From positions 555,955 through 619,954 of the forward strand of contig NZ_KZ857175.1 of the NCBI RefSeq assembly GCF_003350925.1: a stretch of DNA of 64,000 bases. The letters are read 5' to 3'. The notes under the pieces are model-generated. The model ran no database searches. It worked only from the letters and a program-made list of their open reading frames with translations, and had not been told where the DNA came from. The DNA is from Dyella tabacisoli (GTDB lineage: Bacteria > Pseudomonadota > Gammaproteobacteria > Xanthomonadales > Rhodanobacteraceae). Of this stretch, positions 27,269 through 37,031 are shown piece by piece. Every line of letters starts with the position of its first letter. Positions within the stretch are counted from its first letter, which is position 1. A program made the translations under genes and the position numbers.

Positions 27269-28741
27269 ATGACTACCGATACCCACTCTCGCCGTACCAA
27301 GATCGTCGCCACCCTGGGCCCTGCAACCGACGCGCCGGGCATGCTCGAACGCATCATCGCCGAAGGCGTGAACGTGGCTCGTCTTAACCTGTCGCATGGT
27401 CAGCCGGACGACCATCGCGCTCGCGCTGTCGCGGTGCGTGCGGCGGCGGCCAAAGTGGGTTGTGAGGTGGGCATCCTGGCCGATTTGCAGGGGCCGAAGA
27501 TTCGTATCGAACGATTCGCCCATGGGCCGGTAGAGCTGCATGTGGGCGATACCTTTGTGCTGGAGTGCCGGCCCGACGCCGCCCCTGGCGACGCGGCCCG
27601 CATTGGCGTGAGCTATTACGGCCTGCCGCGCGATGTCCATGCCGGCGACGTGCTGTTGCTCGATGACGGCCTGATCGCGCTCACGGTCGAAGACGTGGTG
27701 GAGGCCGAAGTGCGCTGCCGTGTGCTCATTGGCGGCAAGCTGTCGGATCGCAAAGGGCTTAATCGCCAGGGCGGCGGTTTGTCGGTCGAGGCGTTGTCGG
27801 ATAAGGACCGCGCCGACATCAAGCTCGCCGCCGAGATCGGCGCCGACTTTCTCGCGGTGTCGTTCGTGCGCTCGGCTGCCGATATGCAGCAAGCGCGCCG
27901 TTTGTTGCACGAGGCCGGTGGCAACGCCGCGCTGGTGGCCAAGATCGAGCGAGCCGATGCGATACCTGTATTGGGCGAAATCATCGATGCATCCGACGTC
28001 GTGATGGTGGCGCGCGGCGATCTCGGCGTGGAAATCGGCGACGCCGAACTGCCTGGGCTGCAGAAAAAAATCATTCGCGAGTCCGTCCAGCGCAATCGCG
28101 CGGTGATTACGGCGACGCAGATGCTGCAATCGATGGTGCGCTCGCCCATCCCGACCCGTGCCGAAGTACTCGACGTGGCCAATGCGGTGATCGATGGTAC
28201 CGATGCGGTGATGCTGTCGGAAGAAACCGCCGCGGGCGCCCATCCCGATGTGGTAGTGGCGGCGATGCGGCGTATTTGCCTGGGTGCCGAACGCCAGTTT
28301 GAGCCGAAAGAAGATCTGAACACGGCCGACCACCGATTGGATCGTACCGATCAGGCGATTGCCCTGGCTGCCATGTTGTTGGCGAACCAGTTGCGCGTGC
28401 GCGCCATCATCGCGCTGACCGAATCGGGCGCTACCGCACAATGGCTGTCGCGTTATCGCAGTGCCGTGCCGATCTATGCTTTGTCGCCCTTCGACGACGC
28501 TCGCCGCCGCATGCTGATGCTGCGCGACGTGCAGCCTGTGGCGTTCAACCATGCCGGTCAGACCATGGCCTCGTCCGCGCGCCAGGCGGTGCAACAGCTA
28601 TTTGCCGCGGGCAAGCTGAGCGAGGGCGACCGGGTGGTGCTTACCCATGGCGATCACGTGGGTCGCGGCGGCGGCACCAACACCTTGAAACTGCTTTCGG
28701 TCGGTGCCGACGGCGAGGTAGAAAGCCTGCGCGAGCTGTAA
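27269..28741 (+). CDS. pyk: Pyruvate kinase
   Basis: A 490-residue glycolytic kinase making pyruvate and ATP from phosphoenolpyruvate and ADP. It opens RRTKIVATLGPATDAPGMLERII and has VNVARLNLSHG. The active-site block MVARGDLGVEIGDAELPGLQKKII and the ATQMLQSM/PTRAEVLDVANAVIDGTDAVMLSEETAAG signature are complete. The C-terminal regulatory domain is present. It is divergent from the S9 peptidase gene. Confidence 0.97.
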   Translation: MTTDTHSRRTKIVATLGPATDAPGMLERIIAEGVNVARLNLSHGQPDDHRARAVAVRAAAAKVGCEVGILADLQGPKIRIERFAHGPVELHVGDTFVLECRPDAAPGDAARIGVSYYGLPRDVHAGDVLLLDDGLIALTVEDVVEAEVRCRVLIGGKLSDRKGLNRQGGGLSVEALSDKDRADIKLAAEIGADFLAVSFVRSAADMQQARRLLHEAGGNAALVAKIERADAIPVLGEIIDASDVVMVARGDLGVEIGDAELPGLQKKIIRESVQRNRAVITATQMLQSMVRSPIPTRAEVLDVANAVIDGTDAVMLSEETAAGAHPDVVVAAMRRICLGAERQFEPKEDLNTADHRLDRTDQAIALAAMLLANQLRVRAIIALTESGATAQWLSRYRSAVPIYALSPFDDARRRMLMLRDVQPVAFNHAGQTMASSARQAVQQLFAAGKLSEGDRVVLTHGDHVGRGGGTNTLKLLSVGADGEVESLREL

Positions 28742-28828
28742 TTTGCCCGTGCCGGGCTTTAGTCATATGTTGTCGGCCAACGGCACTACACTGCCATTCC
28801 GTTCCCCGACGTTGCGCAGGAGGCACCT

Positions 28829-29284
28829 ATGAACACCATGTCGAACCGTATTGGCCAGAGTCTGGCGCTAGTTTTGGCCTTGGCTTGTACGGTGCCCGCG
28901 CTGGCGCAATCACAGCCAAGAACGCTCAACCCGCAGCAACTGCAGAGCTACTGGATTCTGCTCAATACCCAGGTCAGCGCCGATATTCCCAACAGCGGCC
29001 GCAATATGGACAAGCCTGGCTGCGCTGCTGTGAGCTACACGATCAACTCCGATGGCGTGCCCGGAAACATTCAAATAGCCAAGGTCGTACCGGACAGCGA
29101 CCTGGGCGTGGTGGCCAAAAGCGTCATCAGCAACTTCAGCTATGGCCCATCGCTAGCCAATGCGACAAAGAAAGAGCCGGTCGCCACGTATTACATCGTG
29201 CCGTTCAACCTGCCCAGCGATAAGGGCCAGCGCCAGCAGATCATCGACGCCTGCAAGTTGCCCGGTTACGACAAGAAGGATTGA
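28829..29284 (+). CDS. Exported TonB C-terminal-domain-like protein
   Basis: A 151-residue protein with a signal peptide (SLALVLALACTVPALA) and a mature domain resembling the TonB C-terminal fold: CAAVSYTINSDGVPGNIQIAKVVPDSDLGVVAKSVISNFSYGPS. There is no membrane anchor or Pro-rich spacer as in true TonB, so it is more likely a stand-alone periplasmic protein. Its role is unknown. It lies 87 bp after pyk, behind GGAGGC at ribosome-binding distance. Confidence 0.7.
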   Translation: MNTMSNRIGQSLALVLALACTVPALAQSQPRTLNPQQLQSYWILLNTQVSADIPNSGRNMDKPGCAAVSYTINSDGVPGNIQIAKVVPDSDLGVVAKSVISNFSYGPSLANATKKEPVATYYIVPFNLPSDKGQRQQIIDACKLPGYDKKD

Positions 29285-29325
29285 CCCCCCCGTGCCGGGC
29301 AGAGCGTCCCTAGAGCGGTTCGGGC

Positions 29326-29331
29326 TATAAT
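29326..29331 (+). promoter_or_regulatory. Probable -10 element (TATAAT) for the aldolase gene
   Basis: A perfect TATAAT lies about 80 bp upstream of the aldolase ATG. The -35 position at 29303-29308 is poor (AGCGTC), so the assignment rests on the -10 alone. Confidence 0.4.
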
Positions 29332-29411
29332 CGCGCACTTTGAACCTTGCTGCCCGGTCACGGCGGCATTCACTATTGCGCGGTTTAACCGCCTTGTTTC
29401 ACGGAGTCGTC

Positions 29412-30416
29412 ATGAGCATCGAAGATCTCGAAAGCATCGCCCTGGCGATGGTCGCGCCTGGCAAGGGCATCATCGCCATCGACGAATCGACCAACACCAT
29501 CAAGAAGCGTTTCGAGGCCGTCGGCATCGAGAACACCGAGGAAAACCGCCGCGCCTACCGTGAGCTGCTGCTTACGGCACCGGGTGTCAGCGAACATATT
29601 TCCGGTGCGATCCTGTATGACGAAACGATCCGCCAGTCCACCAAAGACGGCGTGCCGTTCACCCAGCTCATGAAGAAGAACGGGATTATCCCGGGCATCA
29701 AAGTGGACAAGGGTCCGGTAGCGCTGGCCGGCTTTCCGGGCGACGTAGTCACCGAAGGCCTCGATGGCTTGCGCGAACGCCTGCAGGAATACGCCAAGCT
29801 CGGTGCACAGTTCGCCAAATGGCGCGCCGTCATCAACATCACCGAAGACAACCCCAGCTCCACCGCCATTGAAGCCAATTGCCATGCATTGGCTCGCTAC
29901 GCCGCGCTGTGCCAGGAAGCGGGCCTGGTGCCCATGGTCGAGCCGGAGGTCATCATGGACGGCGACCACAGCATCGATGTGAGCTACGAAGTGCACGAGG
30001 CCGTGCTGCGCAGCCTGTTCAATGCGCTGTACGAGCAGAATGTGATGCTGGAAGGCACGATTCTGAAAGTCAGCATGGTCATCCCGGGTAAAGATGCCGA
30101 CGAGCAGGCCGAGGTCGAAGAAGTGGCCGATGCCACCGTGCGTGTGCTCAAGACCACCGTGCCGGCCACCTTGCCGGGCATTGTGTTCCTCTCCGGCGGT
30201 CAGACCGATGAGCAGTCCACTGCCCATCTGAACGCCATGAACCGCATGGGTCCGCACCCGTGGCCGCTGAGCTTCTCTTACGGCCGCGCCATGCAACAGG
30301 CCGCGTTGAAGCTGTGGGCCAAAGACATGAAGGCCAATTACGCCGCCGCCCAGAAAACCGTCGCCGCCCGTGCCAAGGACAATGGCCTGGCCGCACTGGG
30401 TCAGTGGAAAGGCTAA
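29412..30416 (+). CDS. Class I fructose-bisphosphate aldolase
   Basis: A 334-residue Schiff-base aldolase of the eukaryote-like class I family. KGIIAIDESTNTIKKRF is the N-terminal signature. The Schiff-base Lys lies in MLEGTILKVSMVIPGK and VFLSGGQTDEQ is the phosphate loop. It interconverts fructose-1,6-bisphosphate with the two triose phosphates. The ATG at 29412 follows CGGAG; an upstream in-frame start at 29340 lacks support. A strong intrinsic terminator follows. Confidence 0.95.
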   Translation: MSIEDLESIALAMVAPGKGIIAIDESTNTIKKRFEAVGIENTEENRRAYRELLLTAPGVSEHISGAILYDETIRQSTKDGVPFTQLMKKNGIIPGIKVDKGPVALAGFPGDVVTEGLDGLRERLQEYAKLGAQFAKWRAVINITEDNPSSTAIEANCHALARYAALCQEAGLVPMVEPEVIMDGDHSIDVSYEVHEAVLRSLFNALYEQNVMLEGTILKVSMVIPGKDADEQAEVEEVADATVRVLKTTVPATLPGIVFLSGGQTDEQSTAHLNAMNRMGPHPWPLSFSYGRAMQQAALKLWAKDMKANYAAAQKTVAARAKDNGLAALGQWKG

Positions 30417-30449
30417 GAGCGGCAAGTCGCAAAGTTAAGGGTTAAGAGC

Positions 30450-30478
30450 AAAAAGGGCGCCTCCGGGGCGCCCTTTTT
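30450..30478. terminator. Intrinsic terminator between aldolase and omp genes
   Basis: A 12-bp perfect stem (AAAAAGGGCGCC / GGCGCCCTTTTT) with a 5-nt loop lies between convergent genes. It ends in T-runs in both directions and so acts as a bidirectional Rho-independent terminator. Confidence 0.88.
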
Positions 30479-30499
30479 GTTTCGTGCTTTTCGCCGTTC

Positions 30500-31093
30500 T
30501 TAGAATCTGTATTCCGCGCCGACCGAGACCATGTCGGTGCTCAGGTCGGTATGGTTCTTCTTGGCATCGAAATAGTCGTAGTTAAGGCCGACACTGACAT
30601 TGCTGTTGAGGTTGTAGCCAAAGCCTGCGCCGGCGTACCAACTGGTGTTGTCCAGGCCCTTGCGGATCGGGTTGGCATCGTTGCTCAGGCCATGGCCTTT
30701 CCAGCCATAGATACCGCCGCGAGCGCTGACGTACCAGTTCTGATCGATGTTGAAGCGAGCATTGGCGCCGGCGGTCCAACCATGTAACTGGGATTTGCCC
30801 TTATCGATCACGTTGTTGCTGTTGAAGATGTTCTTGACGTGGATATTGCCCAGGTCGTTGTAGCCTACCTCGGCACCCAGCGCGAAGTTCGGCGCCAGCG
30901 ACCAGCGATAGCCACCGTTGAGGGCGTAACCGGTGTCATGGCCGTCATACGGGCCGTTGTTGATCGAAGTACGGCCCACATTGCCGTTGATGAACCAGCC
31001 GCCATTGTCCGATGGGGCGTTCTGCGCGAAAGCGGCCGGGACGGTCAGCAGGGCGGCGGTGGCAAGGGCGAGGGCAAGCAGCGTCTTTTTCAT
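30500..31093 (-). CDS. OmpX/Ail-like outer-membrane beta-barrel protein (paralogue 1)
   Basis: A 197-residue protein: signal peptide MKKTLLALALATAALLTVPAAFA, then an 8-strand barrel with alternating strands such as GWFINGNVGRTSI, TGYALNGGYRWSL and ALGAEVGYNDLG. It ends MVSVGAEYRF, with the terminal Phe typical of BAM-recognised barrels. The ATG at 31093 follows AGGAGA. It is the downstream member of three tandem paralogues on the minus strand (next 31338-31937 and 32150-32878), each with its own hairpin and upstream box. Function is unknown; adhesion, stress or envelope stability are usual for the family. Confidence 0.87.
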   Translation of the reverse strand: MKKTLLALALATAALLTVPAAFAQNAPSDNGGWFINGNVGRTSINNGPYDGHDTGYALNGGYRWSLAPNFALGAEVGYNDLGNIHVKNIFNSNNVIDKGKSQLHGWTAGANARFNIDQNWYVSARGGIYGWKGHGLSNDANPIRKGLDNTSWYAGAGFGYNLNSNVSVGLNYDYFDAKKNHTDLSTDMVSVGAEYRF

Positions 31094-31239
31094 GGAGAGT
31101 CTCCTGTTATGACAAAGGACGGTCGCCGGCCGGATGGGGAAATAGGCTCGACGCCGGGTGCTGCCGAACACGTGGTTTGGCGGGCACGGAGACTGAGATA
31201 GGGCGGCTCGGAAAAGATTCAATACTGATTAGTACATTA

Positions 31240-31255
31240 TTAAGTCAAAGTTAAG
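31240..31255 (-). promoter_or_regulatory. 11-bp-phased TTAA direct repeat upstream of omp paralogue 1
   Basis: On the minus strand CTTAA occurs twice exactly 11 bp apart, followed by AATG[A/T]ACT and, at fixed spacing, GTATTGAA, which may be the -10 region. The same arrangement precedes paralogue 2. Eleven-bp phasing is typical of OmpR/PhoB-family response-regulator boxes; the regulator is not known. Confidence 0.5.
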
Positions 31256-31285
31256 TTTTGTGGCAAATCAGTGGCTTATTCGTGA

Positions 31286-31309
31286 AAACGGGCGCCGAAG
31301 CGCCCGTTT
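31286..31309 (-). terminator. Hairpin after omp paralogue 2
   Basis: A perfect 10-bp stem (AAACGGGCGC / GCGCCCGTTT) lies 28 bp beyond the stop of the 31338-31937 gene. On the minus strand it is followed by a T-poor stretch, so it is a moderate terminator candidate. Confidence 0.6.
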
Positions 31310-31337
31310 GATTGCCCGCAAGTAACAGGGCCAACTA

Positions 31338-31937
31338 TCAGAAGCGATATTCCGCACTGACGTTGTAGGAGTTGGTGTCCAGGTGAACGCCGTTGCCGCT
31401 GCCCTGGTAACGGTCGTAGTTCAGGCCCAGGCTCCACTGCTGGTTGATGTTGTAGCCGACACCGGCACCGGCGTAGTAGTTGGTGCTGTTAAAGCGACGG
31501 AAGCTCGGGGTGGCTTCATCGGTCAGGCCCTGGCCCTTGGCGAAGAAAGCGCCGCCACGGAGTTCGCCATACCAGCTCTGGCTGAAGTTGTAGCGCAAGC
31601 TCAGGCCGGCGGTAGCGCCCTGGAGCTTGGATTTGCCGTTGCTGGGGTACAGGCCTGCAAAGGCATTGGCGTGGCTCATATCCACACGACCCAGGTACTG
31701 ATAGCCGACTTCGGCGGCCAGCGAGGTTTCAGGATTGATCGCGAAACGGTAACCGCCCTTGATGCCACCGGCAAAATCACCGTCGTCATAGGGACCCTTG
31801 CTCACTTCACCGTAGCCGGCGTTAGCTCCGACATACCAGCCCTGCTGTGCCGTGCGGCCGGCATCCTGGGCAAAGGCAGCGGGGATGGCCAGCAGGCCGG
31901 CGGTTGCGAAGGCGATAGCAAAAAGTGTCTTTTTCAT
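31338..31937 (-). CDS. OmpX/Ail-like outer-membrane beta-barrel protein (paralogue 2)
   Basis: A 199-residue barrel with signal peptide MKKTLFAIAFATAGLLAIPAAFA and strands WYVGANAGYGEVSKGPY, GGIKGGYRFAI, SLAAEVGYQYLG and the C-terminal YNVSAEYRF. It is similar throughout to the genes on either side, so it arose by tandem duplication. It is probably monocistronic, with its own hairpin downstream and a regulatory box at 32081-32096. Confidence 0.87.
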   Translation of the reverse strand: MKKTLFAIAFATAGLLAIPAAFAQDAGRTAQQGWYVGANAGYGEVSKGPYDDGDFAGGIKGGYRFAINPETSLAAEVGYQYLGRVDMSHANAFAGLYPSNGKSKLQGATAGLSLRYNFSQSWYGELRGGAFFAKGQGLTDEATPSFRRFNSTNYYAGAGVGYNINQQWSLGLNYDRYQGSGNGVHLDTNSYNVSAEYRF

Positions 31938-32080
31938 GGGGGATTCCTCTTTAATCTTTTTAGGTCCAGACCGCGGATCACCGGGGGTTCGGTTGGTTCG
32001 TGGCTGTGCATCTGCTCGATGTCAGTGCTGGATCTAATTTATGGCGCCTTTGCCTGGTTTCAATACCGGTGAGTTCATTA

Positions 32081-32096
32081 TTAAGAATCTATTAAG
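32081..32096 (-). promoter_or_regulatory. 11-bp-phased TTAA direct repeat upstream of omp paralogue 2
   Basis: On the minus strand CTTAA-N6-CTTAA is followed by AATGAACT and GTATTGAA at the same spacing as in front of paralogue 1, which marks a shared activator box plus -10. Confidence 0.5.
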
Positions 32097-32101
32097 AAAA
32101 A

Positions 32102-32125
32102 AAGCGGCCCCCGCAGGGGCCGCTT
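32102..32125 (-). terminator. Intrinsic terminator after omp paralogue 3
   Basis: A perfect 10-bp stem (AAGCGGCCCC / GGGGCCGCTT) with a 4-nt loop is followed on the minus strand by a run of seven T. It lies 25 bp past the stop of the 32150-32878 gene and immediately abuts the regulatory box of paralogue 2. Confidence 0.82.
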
Positions 32126-32149
32126 GTCTTTCAACGAATCGCATGTGGC

Positions 32150-32878
32150 TTAGAAGCGGTATTCGCCAGTCAGCGAGACGAGGCCAGTACTGCGCTTCAG
32201 GTCAGGCGACTCCGTGCCGGTCGCCGTGTTTTTGATGGTGCCGGTGCTGGCATGGAAGTAGTCGTAATGCAGGCCGACACCAAAGTGCTGGTTGATGTCC
32301 CAGCCGCTGCCGATGCCGGCATACCAGCCGCCACGGCCTGAATTGCCGCCGCTGGACAGGCCAAGATCCTGGCCCAGGCTGTTGTTGTAGTTATGGTTGT
32401 TGTCATTGGCGTGGAAGTAGCCGCCGCGCGCGCCGACATACCACTGTGGGGCCAGGTTGATGCGGCCATTCACGCCGACCAGCCAGCCGCGCAAAGCGTC
32501 GGTAGTCTCGCGCTGATTGACGTTGCCGGAGTTGAAGACGTTTTTGATGCGGAAGTTGCCCAGATCGGTATAGCCCGCTTCCAGGCCCAGACCGAGGTCT
32601 TGGCCGACTTTCCAGCGATAGCCGCCGACCAGGCCGTAACCGGTGCGGCGACCGCGATCGCCATGCAGGGGATTGAAGCTGCCGGCATTGCTGCCAAAAC
32701 CGCCAGTCCCGCTGCCATTGGTACGGCCGACATTCGCATCGATGAACCAGTTGCCGCTACCTACCGGCTGGCCGGCCTGATAGTTGCCGTCTGAAGCGGT
32801 GGGGGCGCTTTGCGCGAAGGCCGGTATCGCGACGAAGCCAGTGGTGGCGAACGCCAAGGCGAACAAGGTCTTATTCAT
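32150..32878 (-). CDS. OmpX/Ail-like outer-membrane beta-barrel protein (paralogue 3)
   Basis: A 242-residue member of the tandem family. The signal peptide is MNKTLFALAFATTGFVAIPAFA. Extended loops rich in Gly, Asn and Ser (for example GRTNGSGTGGFGSNAGSF) make it longer than its neighbours. Barrel strands and the C-terminal SLTGEYRF are conserved. Longer surface loops suggest a different ligand or exposure. It is the most upstream of the three, with a weaker version of the TTAA box at 33022-33036. Confidence 0.87.
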   Translation of the reverse strand: MNKTLFALAFATTGFVAIPAFAQSAPTASDGNYQAGQPVGSGNWFIDANVGRTNGSGTGGFGSNAGSFNPLHGDRGRRTGYGLVGGYRWKVGQDLGLGLEAGYTDLGNFRIKNVFNSGNVNQRETTDALRGWLVGVNGRINLAPQWYVGARGGYFHANDNNHNYNNSLGQDLGLSSGGNSGRGGWYAGIGSGWDINQHFGVGLHYDYFHASTGTIKNTATGTESPDLKRSTGLVSLTGEYRF

Positions 32879-33021
32879 TGGGAAACTCCTCTTTATCTTT
32901 CTAAGTCCAGTCCGTGGCAGTCAGGGGAAATGGCCACGGACTTCGTGCCTGCAGGGGTTTGCAGCACCGGGTCATTAAAGGGGGCTATGCCTGAAGGGTT
33001 TCGGAGTCGGCTGCTTAAAAA

Positions 33022-33036
33022 TTAAGCAGTTGTTAA
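33022..33036 (-). promoter_or_regulatory. 11-bp-phased TTAA repeat upstream of omp paralogue 3
   Basis: TTAA occurs twice 11 bp apart on the minus strand (ATTAACAACTGCTTAA). The downstream TATTGA element of the other two promoters is not well conserved, so this copy is less certain. Confidence 0.35.
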
Positions 33037-33122
33037 TGCATAGGTAGATTGCACGGGCGACAGATAACGAGCGATCGGCGACAATGCCGGTTTTTCGCCG
33101 CTACCATCCCCGGAGAAGCCCT

Positions 33123-35135
33123 TTGAAGACCACTCGCCGCGAACTCGCCAACGCCGTCCGCGCCCTCGCCATGGATGCCGTTGAAGCGGCTAAGTCTGGA
33201 CACCCGGGCATGCCCATGGGCATGGCCGATATTGCCGAGGTGTTGTGGAACGATTTCCTCAGCCACAACCCGACTAACCCGAAGTGGTTCAATCGCGATC
33301 GTTTCGTGCTGTCCAACGGCCACGGCTCGATGCTGCAGTACGCGTTGCTGCATCTGGCAGGTTATGACTTGCCGATGGACCAGCTCAAACGCTTCCGCCA
33401 GTTGCATTCCAAGACGGCCGGCCACCCGGAAGCCAGCGAAACCCCAGGCGTGGAGACCACTACCGGTCCGCTCGGGCAAGGCTTGGCCAACGCCGTCGGT
33501 TTTGCGCTGGCCGAGAAGGTATTGGCGGCGCACTTCAATCGGCCGGGGCATGACGTCGTCGGTCATCACACCTATGTTTTTCTCGGCGATGGCTGCCTGA
33601 TGGAAGGCATCTCGCACGAAGTCGCTTCGCTGGCCGGTACTTGGCAGCTCGGCAAACTGATCGCGATCTATGACGACAACGGCATCTCGATCGACGGCGA
33701 AGTGCATGGCTGGTTCACCGACAACACGCCTGCCCGCTTTGAGGCCTATGGCTGGAACGTGATTCGCGATGTCGACGGCCATGATGCCGAGGCGGTCAAG
33801 AAGGCGCTGACTCAAGCCACCGTACAGAGCGATAAGCCGACCCTTATTTGCGCCAAGACCATCATCGGTTTTGGTGCGCCACATAAGCAGGGCAAGGAAG
33901 AAAGCCACGGTGCGCCGCTGGGCAAAGACGAGATTGCCGCAGCGCGTGCGCAGCTCGGCTGGTCCTATGCACCGTTTGAGATTCCTGCCGAGATTTATAC
34001 CGGTTGGGACGCAAAGCAGGCTGGCGCCGCTCGCGAGCAGGCATGGAACGAGGCGTTTACGGCGTACGCGGCGGCTCATCCCGAGCTGGCCGCCGAGTTC
34101 AAACGCCGTCTCGCCGGCCAGCTACCAGCCGATTGGGCTGAGAAGTCGATGGCCTATGTCGCCAAAATGCAGGCTGACGGCCCTGAAGTGGCTTCGCGTA
34201 AAGCTTCGCAAATGGCACTGGATGCATTTGGTCCGCTATTGCCGGAGTTGATCGGTGGCTCGGCTGACCTGGCCGGTTCTAACCTGACCAAATGGAAGGG
34301 CAGCCTTGATGCCGCGGTGGGCAATAGCAGTGACGGCAAAGGCAACTACATCTATTACGGTGTGCGCGAATTCGGCATGACGGCCATTGCCAATGGCCTG
34401 GCTTTGCATGGTGGTTTCATTCCCTACGACGCCACCTTTCTGGTGTTTTCCGATTACGCCCGCAATGCGGTGCGCATGAGTGCGTTGATTCCAGCGCACG
34501 CGATTCACGTCTATACCCATGACTCGATTGGTCTGGGCGAAGACGGCCCGACCCATCAGCCGGTCGAGCATCTGGCTTCACTGCGTTACATCACCAATAA
34601 CTGGGTGTGGCGCCCCTGCGATGCGGTGGAGTCGGCGATGTCGTGGAAGCTGGCGATCGAGCGCAAAGGCGCCCCGGCCTGCCTGGTGTTTTCGCGCCAA
34701 AACCTCAAGCACCAGCAGCGTAGTGAGCAGCAGGTAGCCGACATCGCGCGTGGCGCCTATGTGTTGTCTGATCCGCTGGACATGCAGTTCAAAGCCATCC
34801 TGATCGCCACGGGCTCAGAAGTGGAGCTGGCGATGGAGGCCTCGCGTGCTTTGGCACAGCAGGGCGTGCAAGTGCGCGTGGTGTCGATGCCTTGCACCGA
34901 GGTGTTCGATGCGCAGCCGTTGGAGTATCGCGAGGCGGTGCTGCCCGGTTGGTGCCGTGCGCGTGTCGCGGTGGAAGCCGCAACAGAGGATTTCTGGCGC
35001 AAATACGTCGGCCTGGACGGCGAAGTGGTCGGCATGACGACGTTCGGTGCATCCGCACCGGCACCGCAGTTGTACGAGCACTTCGGTATCACGGTGGCTC
35101 ATGTGATCGACGCCGCGAAACGCGTCATCGGCTAA
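33123..35135 (+). CDS. tkt: Transketolase
   Basis: A 670-residue thiamine-diphosphate enzyme of the pentose-phosphate pathway. Signatures are [48 protein letters not shown], and later [16 protein letters not shown] and [20 protein letters not shown]. The start is probably the TTG at 33123 (L/M-K-T-T-R-R-E-L), since GGAG lies about 7 bases upstream; the ORF's first codon at 33084 has no ribosome site. It is divergent from the omp cluster. Confidence 0.96.
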   Translation: MKTTRRELANAVRALAMDAVEAAKSGHPGMPMGMADIAEVLWNDFLSHNPTNPKWFNRDRFVLSNGHGSMLQYALLHLAGYDLPMDQLKRFRQLHSKTAGHPEASETPGVETTTGPLGQGLANAVGFALAEKVLAAHFNRPGHDVVGHHTYVFLGDGCLMEGISHEVASLAGTWQLGKLIAIYDDNGISIDGEVHGWFTDNTPARFEAYGWNVIRDVDGHDAEAVKKALTQATVQSDKPTLICAKTIIGFGAPHKQGKEESHGAPLGKDEIAAARAQLGWSYAPFEIPAEIYTGWDAKQAGAAREQAWNEAFTAYAAAHPELAAEFKRRLAGQLPADWAEKSMAYVAKMQADGPEVASRKASQMALDAFGPLLPELIGGSADLAGSNLTKWKGSLDAAVGNSSDGKGNYIYYGVREFGMTAIANGLALHGGFIPYDATFLVFSDYARNAVRMSALIPAHAIHVYTHDSIGLGEDGPTHQPVEHLASLRYITNNWVWRPCDAVESAMSWKLAIERKGAPACLVFSRQNLKHQQRSEQQVADIARGAYVLSDPLDMQFKAILIATGSEVELAMEASRALAQQGVQVRVVSMPCTEVFDAQPLEYREAVLPGWCRARVAVEAATEDFWRKYVGLDGEVVGMTTFGASAPAPQLYEHFGITVAHVIDAAKRVIG

Positions 35136-35152
35136 TCACCGGCTCATGCACT

Positions 35153-35183
35153 TACGCCCTTTCCCCTTGCGGGAGAGGGCGTA
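35153..35183. terminator. Hairpin between tkt and gph
   Basis: Inverted repeat TACGCCCT / AGGGCGTA with an inner TTCCC/GGGAG stem, in the short gap between convergent genes. It resembles interspersed palindromic units and probably terminates both. Confidence 0.5.
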
Positions 35184-35190
35184 GGCGCCG

Positions 35191-35856
35191 CTACAAAGCG
35201 TCGTCAGCGGTCAATCGCGCAGCCAGCTCATCGGGCGTGGCTACGATCGCCGCCGCGCCGGCCTGCTGCAACTCTTCACGGCTACCGAAGCCCCACAACA
35301 CACCGATGCCATCCACACGATTGGCTACCGCGCCCTCGATATCGAAGCAGCGGTCGCCAATCATCACGGCCTGCGTCGGGCTGACATCAAAGTCGGTCAA
35401 TGCACAGGCAATCATGCTGGCCTTCTCGCTATGCGCACTGTCCGGGTGGGGCCCGTACATGCGCGTGAAAGCGCGGCCGAACGGTAGCGCACCGATAATG
35501 GGCGCGGCATGTCGCTGCGGCTTACTGGTCACGATGGCGAGTTGATGGCCTGCGCTAAGCAGCCGCTCGATCATCGCTTCAATACCTGGGTAGACAGTGT
35601 GCTCGCGCCAGCCATCCGTGTGGAAGCGCTCGTGATAGTGATGCACAGCAGCTTCGATCCGCGCTGGATCGTGATCCAGTAACGGCGCGAAGCTGTGCCG
35701 CAGCGGCGGGCCGATCCAGCTCCGTAGTGATGCATGCTCCGGTACCGGCGTTTGCAATTGCACCAGAGCATGTTTGATACAGGCGAGGATGCCGTGTTCG
35801 GAATCGATCAAGGTTCCGTCGAGATCGAACAGGCACAGCATCGACGTCCGACTCAC
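35191..35856 (-). CDS. HAD-family phosphoglycolate phosphatase-like hydrolase
   Basis: A 221-residue haloacid-dehalogenase phosphatase. Motif I is [12 protein letters not shown], motif II VTSKP, and motif [17 protein letters not shown]. The cap domain (about 20-90) places it in the Gph/PGP group, but the substrate (2-phosphoglycolate or another small phosphate ester) is not fixed. Its ATG (35856-35854) overlaps the pgk stop, so it is translationally coupled to pgk. Confidence 0.85.
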   Translation of the reverse strand: MSRTSMLCLFDLDGTLIDSEHGILACIKHALVQLQTPVPEHASLRSWIGPPLRHSFAPLLDHDPARIEAAVHHYHERFHTDGWREHTVYPGIEAMIERLLSAGHQLAIVTSKPQRHAAPIIGALPFGRAFTRMYGPHPDSAHSEKASMIACALTDFDVSPTQAVMIGDRCFDIEGAVANRVDGIGVLWGFGSREELQQAGAAAIVATPDELAARLTADDAL

Positions 35857-37031
35857 TTTGCGGCGCGAGCCTTGAGCGCGGCCACCGCGGGCAGCTCCTT
35901 GCCTTCGAGAAATTCGAGGAAGGCACCACCGCCGGTGGAGATATAGGAGATCTGTTCGGCAATGCCGTATTTATCCACGGCGGCGAGGGTGTCGCCACCG
36001 CCGGCGATGGAGAACGCTTTGGATGTGGCGACCGCATGGGCAAGCAGCTCAGTGCCCTTGCCGAAGGCGTCGAACTCGAACACGCCGACCGGGCCGTTCC
36101 ACACCACCGTGCCGGCCTTGGCGATCAGCTCGGCATAAAGCCTGGCGGTCTCCGGTCCGATATCGAGGATAAGCTCGCCATCTTTGACTTGATCCACCGG
36201 TTTTACCGTAGCGGGCGCATGTGCGGAGAACTCCGGCGCCACCACCACATCGACCGGCATCGGTACTTCGGCGCCACGGCGCTTGGCGTCGGCGAGTACT
36301 TTCTTCGCCGCATCGATCAGGTCCGGCTCGTACAGCGAATTGCCGACCGAGTGACCGGCGGCGGCAATAAAGGTGTTGGCGATACCGCCGCCGACGATTA
36401 GCTGATCGACCTTGCCGATCAGATTGTCCAGCAGGGTCAACTTGGTCGAGACCTTGGAGCCGGCGACGATCGCCAGCAACGGATGCGCCGGCTGCTCCAG
36501 CGCTTTGCCCAGCGCGTCCAGTTCGGCCGATAACAGGGGGCCGGCGGCGGCGATGGGCGCAAACTTGATGACGCCATGGGTGGAGGCCTGCGCACGGTGC
36601 GCGGTGCCGAAGGCGTCCATCACGAAGACGTCGCACAGTGCGGCATACTTCTTCGCCAGTACTTCGTTGTCCTTGCCCTCGCCGACATTCATGCGGCAGT
36701 TTTCCAACACCACCACTTCGCCTTCGGCGACTTCAATGCCATCGAGATAATCGGCGACCAGCCGTACCGGCTTGCCGAGTTTTTCGCCGAGCCAATGGGC
36801 TACCGGCGCCAGCGAAGATTCGGCGTCGAATACACCTTCCTTGGGCCGGCCCAGATGCGATAGCACCATCACCTTGGCGCCGGCATCACGCGCAGCCTTA
36901 ATGGTGGGCAGGGCGGCATCGAGGCGTTGTGTGGAAGTGATCCGGCCGTTCTCGATCGGTACGTTCAAGTCTTCGCGAATCAGTACGCGCTTGCTGCGCA
37001 GATCCAGATCGTTCATGCGGATGACGGACAC
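35853..37031 (-). CDS. pgk: Phosphoglycerate kinase
   Basis: A 392-residue glycolytic kinase transferring phosphate from 1,3-bisphosphoglycerate to ADP. Signature [50 protein letters not shown], and the C-terminal nucleotide loop [14 protein letters not shown] chose the GTG at 37031 (giving M-S-V-I-R-M-N-D-L) because AGGGAG lies 8 bases upstream and this matches the N-terminus I recall for Xanthomonadales; the ATG at 37016 is the alternative. It is coupled to the HAD phosphatase gene. Confidence 0.95.
   Translation of the reverse strand: MSVIRMNDLDLRSKRVLIREDLNVPIENGRITSTQRLDAALPTIKAARDAGAKVMVLSHLGRPKEGVFDAESSLAPVAHWLGEKLGKPVRLVADYLDGIEVAEGEVVVLENCRMNVGEGKDNEVLAKKYAALCDVFVMDAFGTAHRAQASTHGVIKFAPIAAAGPLLSAELDALGKALEQPAHPLLAIVAGSKVSTKLTLLDNLIGKVDQLIVGGGIANTFIAAAGHSVGNSLYEPDLIDAAKKVLADAKRRGAEVPMPVDVVVAPEFSAHAPATVKPVDQVKDGELILDIGPETARLYAELIAKAGTVVWNGPVGVFEFDAFGKGTELLAHAVATSKAFSIAGGGDTLAAVDKYGIAEQISYISTGGGAFLEFLEGKELPAVAALKARAAK

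Noticed and set aside
27155-28594. N-terminal extension of the S9 peptidase to 1152 residues
   Set aside because: The extra frame lies antisense to pyk and has no family features; a signal peptide begins at 27154.
33033-34079. 348-residue minus-strand open frame
   Set aside because: Antisense to tkt, with no recognisable domain or ribosome site.
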